DNA of 5,504 nucleotides from an uncultured Oscillospiraceae bacterium. GTDB lineage: Bacteria > Bacillota > Clostridia > Oscillospirales > Oscillospiraceae. Under the pieces are notes generated by a model. The model ran no database searches. It had not been told where the DNA came from and saw only the letters and a program-made list of their open reading frames with translations. This document shows positions 1 to 5,134 of the stretch, piece after piece. Numbering within the stretch: the stretch's first letter is position 1; every line of letters starts with the position of its first letter. The stretch covers positions 1 to 5,504 of the forward strand of contig CAJTLK010000109.1 of assembly GCA_910577415.1 (NCBI GenBank), read 5' to 3'. Both the position numbers and the translations under genes were made by a program.

Positions 1-835
1 CATTCTCAACGTCTCCAATCAGGTACGCCCCTACGAACTGACGGAAGGCGATACCGACGCCTGTGTCCGAAGCTGCATGGACTTCCTCCTGAGCGATATG
101 CACCAGGGCAAGGGTATGAGCTTCAAGAGCATGAAGGCCAATTTCCGCCGCATCATCGACGCCTTCAAGGCCATTCCCGTGAGCCAGGAGAAGAAGGTCC
201 TGGTGGGCGTGGTGGGCGAAATTTACGTGAAGTACGCTCCTCTGGGCAACAACAACCTCTGCGACTTCCTCCTCTCCGAGGGCGCCGAGCCGGTGGTTCC
301 CGGGGTGATGGACTTCATCATTTTCAAGGTCAACAACCGCTCGGTGGACGTAAACATCTACGGCGGTAAATGGATCAAGGAGAAGTTCTGTCTGTGGCTG
401 GAAAAGTACCTGATGAAGTACCAGCACGCCATGATCGACGCGCTCAAGGAATCAGGCCGCTTCCGCGCCCCCGGCGACTTCCACGATCTCCACCGCGGCA
501 TTCAGGGCTATCTGGGCGACGGCAATAAAATGGGCGAGGGTTGGCTCCTCACCGCCGAGATGCTGGAACTCATTCATATGGGGATTCCCAACATCGTCTG
601 CACCCAGCCCTTCGGCTGCCTGCCCAACCACATCGTAGGCAAGGGTATGATCCGCAAGATCAAAGACGACTACCCTTGGAGCAATATCGTGGCCATCGAC
701 TATGACCCCGGCGCTACAAAGATCAATCAGGAAAACCGCATCAAGCTCATGCTGGCCAACGCCCGAGCCTTAGCCAAGGAGCAGCGGGAACACGGTGAGG
801 AGGCAACGCATGAGCAGCCGGAACCCATTGCCTGA
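1..835 (+). CDS. Acyl-CoA dehydratase activase-related protein (2-hydroxyacyl-CoA dehydratase/BadF-BcrA activase type), C-terminal part, 5' truncated
   Basis: The reading frame is open from base 2, so the gene enters from the left edge; about 277 C-terminal residues are visible. The ATG at 77 is probably internal, because coding-like sequence continues upstream of it. Recognisable stretches are GEIYVKYAPLGNNNL (bases 227-271), CTQPFGCLPNHIVGKGM and, near the end, IDYDPGATKINQENR. These match the C-terminal region of the very large (about 1,400 residue) clostridial proteins that join BadF/BadG/BcrA/BcrD-type ATPase domains to a dehydratase-like region. Family members are related to the ATP-driven electron-injecting activators of 2-hydroxyacyl-CoA dehydratases, which are oxygen-sensitive iron-sulfur proteins. 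The cysteines in the CTQPFGC segment could be cluster ligands, but that is inference. The ATPase part lies outside the window, so activity cannot be judged. The substrate is unknown; many of these large fused proteins have no assigned one. The last 26 bases overlap the next gene. Confidence 0.82.
   Translation, partial: ILNVSNQVRPYELTEGDTDACVRSCMDFLLSDMHQGKGMSFKSMKANFRRIIDAFKAIPVSQEKKVLVGVVGEIYVKYAPLGNNNLCDFLLSEGAEPVVPGVMDFIIFKVNNRSVDVNIYGGKWIKEKFCLWLEKYLMKYQHAMIDALKESGRFRAPGDFHDLHRGIQGYLGDGNKMGEGWLLTAEMLELIHMGIPNIVCTQPFGCLPNHIVGKGMIRKIKDDYPWSNIVAIDYDPGATKINQENRIKLMLANARALAKEQREHGEEATHEQPEPIA
798..803 (+). promoter_or_regulatory. Ribosome binding site setting the GNAT start at 810
   Basis: A perfect AGGAGG lies six bases before the ATG at 810, inside the end of the upstream gene. 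It makes 810 the start rather than the in-frame GTG at 795, which would place the Shine-Dalgarno inside the coding region. Confidence 0.85.
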
Positions 836-1391
836 CGGATTGCGCTTTGTAGATGCTGTAAAGGAAGAACACTTTATAGCTATGTCCCTCATCCACGCCT
901 TGGGTTGGCGGGACACCTATGTGGGGGCCGTCCCTCAGGATTTCCTGGATACCCAGATCACCGATGACCGCTGGACAGCGGTTTTTCGGGAGAATTACCT
1001 CTCCCAAAACGGATGTCACGGTTTGCTCCTTTATCAAGGTGAAACCCCGGTGGCCTGTATCAACTACTGTCCCGCCCGAAAGTCTAACTATAACCCCGGC
1101 GAGGTCTGCCAATTTCACAACGAGGGCTATGAGGACTTCGGCGAGATCGCCTCGTTTTACACCCACCCCGGCGAGCGGGGCAAGGGCTATGGAGGACTGC
1201 TCATGGACGAGGCCCTCCGGCGGCTGAAGGCGGACGGCTTCCAAAAGGTCTTTGTCTTCGTGTTGCGGGAAAACGAAAAGGCCCGAAGGTTTTATGCCGC
1301 CCACGGCTTCCAGTGGGACGGCACCCACCAGGATATCCCCTTTCCTCCCGACACGGTATGCGTCGATCTGCGATATGTGCGCGCATTGTGA
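810..1391 (+). CDS. GNAT family N-acetyltransferase
   Basis: This is a 193-residue cytoplasmic protein of the Gcn5-related acetyltransferase fold, which moves an acetyl group from acetyl-CoA to an amine. Motif A is clear: a beta strand EIASFYTHP is followed by the acetyl-CoA pyrophosphate loop RGKGYG (residues 123-128, fitting RxxGxG) and a helix (LLMDEALRRLKADGF). Motif B follows as VFVFVLRENEKARRFYAAHGF, the usual strand, then N-x-x-A-x-x-F-Y and G-F ending. Length is normal for a single-domain GNAT. The start overlaps the upstream activase gene by 26 bases, so translation is probably coupled, and a strong terminator follows the stop. The acceptor cannot be read from the sequence; a small molecule, antibiotic or protein N-terminus are all possible. 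No link to the activase is known to me. Confidence 0.9.
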   Translation: MSSRNPLPDGLRFVDAVKEEHFIAMSLIHALGWRDTYVGAVPQDFLDTQITDDRWTAVFRENYLSQNGCHGLLLYQGETPVACINYCPARKSNYNPGEVCQFHNEGYEDFGEIASFYTHPGERGKGYGGLLMDEALRRLKADGFQKVFVFVLRENEKARRFYAAHGFQWDGTHQDIPFPPDTVCVDLRYVRAL

Positions 1392-1421
1392 TTCCAGGTA
1401 ACTAACCATCTCGAGTGCGTC

Positions 1422-1455
1422 AAATGGCGGAGCCTTTGCTCCGCCATTTTTGTTT
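1422..1455 (+). terminator. Rho-independent terminator after the GNAT gene
   Basis: A 12-bp perfect stem (1422-1433 with 1438-1449) encloses a CTTT loop. The core is ATGGCGGAGC/GCTCCGCCAT, and a T-rich tail (TTTTTGTTT) follows. It sits 30 bases past the GNAT stop and ends the activase-GNAT transcript. Confidence 0.9.
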
Positions 1456-1487
1456 CCCTTTTGACATTTTTTGTTTCCGCTTTGTTG

Positions 1488-1517
1488 TTGTCTCCCTCTT
1501 ATTCCTCCTGATATGAT
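1488..1517 (+). promoter_or_regulatory. Candidate sigma-A promoter of the lipoprotein gene
   Basis: TTGTCT (1488-1493, four of six to TTGACA), an 18-base spacer and TATGAT (1512-1517, five of six to TATAAT) precede the lipoprotein gene. Transcription would start near 1524, leaving a leader of about 60 bases. The position between an upstream terminator and the next gene supports it. A perfect TTGACA at 1461-1466 has no -10 box at a workable distance. Confidence 0.5.
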
Positions 1518-1520
1518 AAA

Positions 1521-1555
1521 GATAGCTTCGGTCAACAAGGGCAAGTGAAGCTATC
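1521..1555 (+). repeat. 9-bp perfect inverted repeat in the lipoprotein leader
   Basis: GATAGCTTC (1521-1529) and GAAGCTATC (1547-1555) are exact reverse complements 17 bases apart. The left arm falls on the predicted transcription start and the right arm ends 28 bases before the ATG. It may be an operator bound by a dimer, or a 5' hairpin in the mRNA. No T tract follows the right arm, so it is not an intrinsic terminator. Confidence 0.55.
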
Positions 1556-1583
1556 CACCCCACTCTTTCAGGAGGCGCCCGCC

Positions 1584-2513
1584 ATGAATCGTATTCTTCC
1601 CATCTGTCTGGCCTGTTTTATCCCCCTGGCCGCTTGCAGCGCCCAAGGCGCCGCTATCTCCGCCCCCACTCCGGCGGCCTCCCCCGTGTCTGCCGGGGTT
1701 GCCCTGCCTGTCGAGCCTCAGCCAGACTCACTCCCGCCCGCTTCTCCGCTCTCTCTTTCCCTGAACTCTGAGGTCCTTGAGGGTACAGCGTGGAACGGCG
1801 AGGCCGCCTCCCTTCCCCAGGCGTTGGTGGACGGACAGGCGGAGCTTTCCTGCCTTCTGGCCGAACCGTCGGGCGCCACCCTTCTGGCCCAGCTTTCTGA
1901 CAAAGATATTTTCCTCTATGGTATCTGGGACGAGGAGTACCCGGAGGAACGCTGTCTTCTTCAGCTCGGAGACCATGCCTGGGTCTACGATCTCCCCTGG
2001 GCCACCCCCCGGTGCTATCTGCCCAGGCTCTGCTCCGGCGACTTTGACGGCGACGGTACGGAAGAGCTGGCCCTGCTCACCTATGTAGGCTCGGGCACCG
2101 GCGTCAGCTATTGGACGCTGGCCCTTGTGGAGCTGGAGGGTGAAATACCCACGCTCCGGGCACTCTCCGCTTCCTCTTATGAAGACGCCCTTACCCCTCA
2201 TTTCTCCTGCACCTACAATGACAAAACTAAACAGGCCACACTGGCTTTCAACGGCGCCCAGCCGGAAATCCTGGACTTCTCCCACTTTACCCCCTCCCTG
2301 CCCGCCGACGCCCAGCTCTCCGCCGCCGTGGGCGATTGGGTGGAATACACCGTAGAGGAGGACGCCATCACCGTCTGTCTGGGGGTAAACCTCTACGGCG
2401 GGGATATCCCCCCTACCTGCCTCTATCCGGCGGACCTTATTGGCCGGGTGAGCTACGACGGGGCGCGCTTCTCTCTGACCCATCCTTCCATGACACAGAC
2501 CTCCGGATTTTGA
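1584..2513 (+). CDS. Putative lipoprotein with a DxDxDG (FG-GAP/VCBS-like) calcium-loop motif, function unknown
   Basis: A 309-residue exported protein. The ATG at 1584 has AGGAGG at 1570-1575, eight bases upstream, and gives a proper lipoprotein signal: MNR, a hydrophobic stretch, then the lipobox L15-A-A-C18, so Cys18 should be lipidated and anchored to the outer face of the membrane. Residues 19-58 form an Ala/Pro/Ser-rich tether. The mature part has one clear motif, GDFDGDGTEELALL, with D153, D155, D157, G158 and E161 arranged like the calcium loops of FG-GAP/VCBS repeats and dockerins. The rest (about 60-150 and 180-309) is beta-rich and I do not recognise it. I see no catalytic signature. 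It lies alone between two terminator-like hairpins, so its role gets no help from neighbours; sensing or binding of an extracellular ligand is only a guess. An earlier GTG at 1545 would put 13 residues before the signal peptide and is not favoured. Confidence 0.82.
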   Translation: MNRILPICLACFIPLAACSAQGAAISAPTPAASPVSAGVALPVEPQPDSLPPASPLSLSLNSEVLEGTAWNGEAASLPQALVDGQAELSCLLAEPSGATLLAQLSDKDIFLYGIWDEEYPEERCLLQLGDHAWVYDLPWATPRCYLPRLCSGDFDGDGTEELALLTYVGSGTGVSYWTLALVELEGEIPTLRALSASSYEDALTPHFSCTYNDKTKQATLAFNGAQPEILDFSHFTPSLPADAQLSAAVGDWVEYTVEEDAITVCLGVNLYGGDIPPTCLYPADLIGRVSYDGARFSLTHPSMTQTSGF

Positions 2514-2535
2514 GCTTTCCCATACGAATAATACG

Positions 2536-2567
2536 AAAGGGCAGAAAGCATATGCTTTCTGCCCTTT
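2536..2567. terminator. 32-bp perfect palindrome between convergent genes, likely bidirectional terminator
   Basis: Bases 2536-2551 are the exact reverse complement of 2552-2567. Folded, they give a 14-bp stem beginning AAAGGGCAG and a small ATAT loop. It stands 22 bases past the lipoprotein stop and 39 bases past the nagA stop, so it can serve both converging transcripts. Only a TTT run, then G or C, follows on each strand, so the U tract is short. Confidence 0.75.
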
Positions 2568-2606
2568 GTCATAGTCATGAGGGACTGGTCTGCATGAACG
2601 GCGTCC

Positions 2607-3749
2607 TCAGGCGGTCCGGTAAAGCTGCCCGCCGATAACGATCTCCCTGATCGCGAGAGCCTTATCCAGTACCAGCAGATCGGCCCGTTTTCCTACGGCG
2701 ATGGAACCCACCTCGCCGTCCAGCCCCACCGAGCGGGCGGGGTTGATGGTCGCCGCTTTCAGGGCGCTTTCCAGAGGGATCCCAAAGCGGACGGCATTGC
2801 GGAAGCAGTCGCTCAGCACACAGACGCTCCCCGCCAAGGACCCGGTGTCAATAGTGGCGCAGCCATTGGCTACTGTTACCAGTTGCCCGCCCAGGTCGTA
2901 CTTCCCCTCCGGCATACCGCAGGCCCGCATGGCGTCGCTGATCAGGCACATCCGGTCATCCCCATAGAGACAGAATACCGAGCGGATCACGGCGGGGTGG
3001 ACGTGGATGCCGTCACAGATGACCTCTACGTAGGCGCCGCTGCCCACAGCCGCCCCCACGATGCCGGGGTCACGATGATGAAACGGCGACATGCCGTTGA
3101 ATACGTGGGTCACATGGTTGGCTCCCCGGGCAAACGCCTGGCTGGCCGTATCATAGTTGGCACAGGAATGCGCGATGGACACGCTGCACACCTTACCGGC
3201 CCTTTCCACAAAGTCGAGGCCGCCCTCGGTCTCCGGCGCCACCGCCACAGTGCGGATATTTCCGCCGCTGGCCTCGTTCAAACGGCGGAACATCTCAAAA
3301 TCGGGCGGAACGATATACTCCGGATTCTGCGCCCCCCGCTTCTCCTGACTGAAAAAAGGGCCTTCCATATTGATCCCCCTCAGAGTAGCCCCATCGGAAA
3401 CCGTCTGGCCGAACAGGGGCCTTGCCTCCCGGAAAATACGTTCCAACCGCTCCTCGGGCAAAGCCATAGAGGTACCCAAAAAACTGGTGACGCCCTGAGA
3501 AAGTAAAAACCTGGCCATAGAACGGACCCCGTCAGGCTCGCCGTCACTGAAATCGGCTCCCACCGCCCCGTGGATATGGACGTCCACAAATCCGGGCACC
3601 ACATAGCAGTCCCCGGCGTCCAAAACCGGCTCCGCCCTGGCGGTATCCAACGCGCCGCCTATCGCGGCGATCCTGTCCCCTTTCAGCTCGATATCGGCGT
3701 TATGAAAAACGCCGTCCTCGCCGAAAAAAGCTCCGTTGATGATCCTCAT
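2607..3749 (-). CDS. nagA: N-acetylglucosamine-6-phosphate deacetylase
   Basis: This 380-residue cytoplasmic amidohydrolase turns N-acetylglucosamine-6-phosphate into glucosamine-6-phosphate and acetate, feeding glycolysis or cell-wall precursor synthesis. The metal and catalytic residues are all present: PGFVDVHIHG with His58 and His60, MEGPF with Glu129, SIAHSC with His194, VTHVFNGM with His215, and the catalytic Asp272 in LISDAM. DGIHVH (246-251) and MSPFHHRDPG (220-229) are further family signatures. The C-terminal GSIAVGKRADLLVLD segment closes the small beta-sandwich. The HxH pair resembles Bacillus-type, two-metal NagA; E. coli NagA has Gln and Asn there. Length is normal. The start at 3749 has AGGGGG seven bases upstream; an upstream in-frame ATG at 3791 lies inside the regulator gene. 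It follows that gene by 16 bases, so they are one operon. A related deacetylase for N-acetylgalactosamine-6-phosphate (AgaA) is the main alternative. Confidence 0.93.
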   Translation of the reverse strand: MRIINGAFFGEDGVFHNADIELKGDRIAAIGGALDTARAEPVLDAGDCYVVPGFVDVHIHGAVGADFSDGEPDGVRSMARFLLSQGVTSFLGTSMALPEERLERIFREARPLFGQTVSDGATLRGINMEGPFFSQEKRGAQNPEYIVPPDFEMFRRLNEASGGNIRTVAVAPETEGGLDFVERAGKVCSVSIAHSCANYDTASQAFARGANHVTHVFNGMSPFHHRDPGIVGAAVGSGAYVEVICDGIHVHPAVIRSVFCLYGDDRMCLISDAMRACGMPEGKYDLGGQLVTVANGCATIDTGSLAGSVCVLSDCFRNAVRFGIPLESALKAATINPARSVGLDGEVGSIAVGKRADLLVLDKALAIREIVIGGQLYRTA

Positions 3750-3765
3750 ACTCTTTCCCCCTAAA

Positions 3766-4491
3766 TCAGCTGTCCAGAAAATAGGCGGCACGGAATTTGA
3801 ATTTATCTCCCCGCACCACGGTACGGTGAATGGCGATCAAATTATCCCGCTCCTGACAAAACCGCTCACAGAGCATACAGGCGATATGAGTGGGGATCTG
3901 GAGAAGCATCCGCTCCTTGCTGGTGGGAAGAATAGGAGAGAATAGCTCGTCGGCGTCGGTGATCTCCATGTTGTAGTAGTTCTCCAAATAGGCATAGAGG
4001 GAGCCGTCCTGAATAATGTTCGGCTCCAGCGCCATAAACCGGCTCTGGGGCAGATAGGAGGTCTCGATCATCAGGGGGAAGGTCTCGGCGGAGCGCAGCC
4101 GGGTCAGCTTATGCCAATATGCGGTACGCAAGCTTTTCTCCGGCAGGTTCAGGGAGGCCAGATACTTGTCCGACTCGATCAGCTCATAGTCCAAGATCTG
4201 GTTTTTAATAAGGATATGCTGGGACTTCAGGCTTTCGGCAAAGGAATGGAACTTGGTCAGCCTTTGCTCAAACATTTTCGGTTTGATAAAGTTCCCGTTG
4301 CCGTGGGCCTTGACAATGTAGTCGTTCTGGCGTAAAAGCTCCAATGCCGCCCGCATTGTGGAGCGGCTGACGTGGTAGAGTTCGCAAAGCACCCGCTCCG
4401 CGGGCAGAACGGAATTTTCGGAAAACTCGCCGCTCTCGATCCTCTTACGCAGGTCGTCATAGATCTCCTGATATAACGGTGTTCCATCCAT
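3766..4491 (-). CDS. GntR family (HutC subfamily) transcriptional regulator, NagR/YvoA-like
   Basis: A 241-residue DNA-binding protein. The N-terminal winged helix-turn-helix spans about residues 6-70, with the GntR signatures LPAER (29-33) and VSRSTMRAALELL (41-53) followed by a wing ending GNGNFI. Residues of about 90-238 fit the UTRA effector domain of the HutC subfamily, ending with the usual strand IHRTVVRGDKFKFRA. In this subfamily NagR/YvoA and DasR repress amino-sugar genes and are released by glucosamine-6-phosphate or N-acetylglucosamine-6-phosphate. Being first in an operon with nagA and divergent from PTS genes fits that role, though the effector is inferred. The start has AGGGGTGAG about eight bases upstream. 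Its likely operators are the two palindromes at 4567-4597. Confidence 0.9.
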   Translation of the reverse strand: MDGTPLYQEIYDDLRKRIESGEFSENSVLPAERVLCELYHVSRSTMRAALELLRQNDYIVKAHGNGNFIKPKMFEQRLTKFHSFAESLKSQHILIKNQILDYELIESDKYLASLNLPEKSLRTAYWHKLTRLRSAETFPLMIETSYLPQSRFMALEPNIIQDGSLYAYLENYYNMEITDADELFSPILPTSKERMLLQIPTHIACMLCERFCQERDNLIAIHRTVVRGDKFKFRAAYFLDS

Positions 4492-4517
4492 GAAGCGTTC
4501 TCACCCCTTTTTTTCTC

Positions 4518-4546
4518 AGTATAAATGTCTTAGGTCAAACTGTCAA
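4518..4546 (-). promoter_or_regulatory. Sigma-A promoter of the gntR-nagA operon
   Basis: On the minus strand, TTGACA (4546-4541, perfect) is followed by a 17-base spacer and TATACT (4523-4518, five of six). Transcription would begin near 4511, giving a leader of about 20 bases holding the ribosome binding site. A second -35-like TTGACC lies just downstream of the first. This is the best promoter in the window. Confidence 0.85.
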
Positions 4547-4566
4547 ACAAAACCGACGACTTTTGA

Positions 4567-4584
4567 ATTGGTATGCATACCAGT
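4567..4584. promoter_or_regulatory. Palindromic operator candidate 1 (HutC-type)
   Basis: ATTGGTATGCATACCAGT is an 18-bp palindrome with one mismatched pair; its inner 14 bases (4569-4582) are perfect. The left half ATTGGTAT and the TGGT/ACCA ends resemble, from memory, the half-sites bound by NagR/YvoA and DasR. It lies 20 bases upstream of the -35 box of the gntR-nagA promoter and between the divergent operons. Confidence 0.6.
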
Positions 4585-4597
4585 GGTGTACCACTGG
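4580..4597. promoter_or_regulatory. Palindromic operator candidate 2 (HutC-type)
   Basis: CCAGTGGTGTACCACTGG has two exact 8-base arms around a GT centre and shares three bases with candidate 1. The arms AGTGGT and ACCACT equal the outer half-sites of the DasR-type consensus as I recall it, but the centre is two bases instead of four. Confidence 0.6.
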
Positions 4598-4625
4598 CGG
4601 ATTGGACATAAATGCAGGAAATCTC

Positions 4626-4654
4626 TTGCGTTTTTTATGCAAAGCTGACAAAAT
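4626..4654 (+). promoter_or_regulatory. Weak candidate promoter of the PTS-SIS operon
   Basis: TTGCGT (4626-4631), a 17-base spacer and CAAAAT (4649-4654) preceded by TGA, giving an extended -10 element. Only three and four of six bases match consensus. It would start transcription near 4661. No better candidate is visible between the operators and the gene, so an activator may be needed. Confidence 0.3.
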
Positions 4655-4687
4655 GAAGGTGACAAAAAACGGAGAGGAAGTGAAAAC

Positions 4688-5134
4688 ATGCTAAAAGACC
4701 TGATCACAGACGAGACCTACTTAGAGGATGTGAAATGCGCCGACTGGAGCGAACTGGTGGACATCGGCGGCGGACTGCTGGTCAAACAGGGCAAGGTAGA
4801 GCCCCGGTTCCTCCAGTCCATTAAGGACACCATCGCAGAGTTCGGCGGGTACATGGTTTTGGTGGACGACATCGCTTTCCTCCATGGCCGTCCCGAGGCC
4901 GGCGTAAAGGAGACCTCCATGAGCCTGGTGCTCCTTCGAGAGCCGGTATATTTGGACAGCAAGCGCATCAAGGCGGCGTTCACCTTTGCCGCCGTTGACA
5001 AGAGCGGACACATGGCTCTGATGCGTGAACTGGGCGGATACTTACAGGACGACGCGTTTTTGGAGCTGCTCCGCAACGGTGGAACTAAAGCGGAGATCAT
5101 GGATCGTATTCAAAAAGGAGCGGAGTTAATATGA
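4688..5134 (+). CDS. PTS sugar transporter subunit IIA (fructose/mannitol EIIA-2 fold)
   Basis: A 148-residue cytoplasmic phosphocarrier that takes phosphate from HPr and passes it to an EIIB of a sugar phosphotransferase system. The signature is DDIAFLHGRPEAGV (60-73), where His66 is the expected phosphorylated residue, followed by SMSLVLLREPVYL. The N-terminal pattern, a GGLLVKQGKVEPRFLQSI stretch and then GGYMVLVDD, matches single-domain EIIAs of the fructose/mannitol superfamily, closest by eye to the ascorbate (UlaC) and galactitol (GatA) types. Length is normal. Residue 65 is Leu where most relatives have Pro before the His. The start has GAGGAAG seven bases upstream. No EIIB or EIIC is in view; they may follow the next gene. 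It overlaps the SIS gene by four bases and is divergent from gntR-nagA, suggesting the imported sugar is an amino sugar. Confidence 0.85.
   Translation: MLKDLITDETYLEDVKCADWSELVDIGGGLLVKQGKVEPRFLQSIKDTIAEFGGYMVLVDDIAFLHGRPEAGVKETSMSLVLLREPVYLDSKRIKAAFTFAAVDKSGHMALMRELGGYLQDDAFLELLRNGGTKAEIMDRIQKGAELI

Noticed and set aside
1461..1466. Perfect TTGACA as a -35 box for the lipoprotein gene
   Set aside because: At 16-18 bases downstream there is only T/G-rich sequence without a -10 match; TTGTCT/TATGAT fits better.
747..1544. Minus-strand open frame of 265 codons opposite the GNAT gene
   Set aside because: It runs antisense to a clear GNAT and through the terminator, has no recognisable domain and is a GC-rich shadow frame.
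1728..2483. Minus-strand open frame of 251 codons opposite the lipoprotein
   Set aside because: It is antisense to a gene with a proper signal peptide and ribosome binding site; its glycine-rich, low-complexity protein looks like a shadow.
2522..2537. Tandem ATACGAA copies before the palindrome
   Set aside because: Two copies of seven bases in a short A-rich spacer are likely chance.
2883..3506. Plus-strand open frame of 207 codons opposite nagA
   Set aside because: It is antisense to nagA, whose catalytic residues are intact; the product shows no domain.
3750..3791. Longer NagA start at 3791
   Set aside because: It would add 14 residues unlike the family's start and overlap gntR; the ATG at 3749 has a good Shine-Dalgarno and begins with the usual MRIINGAFF strand.
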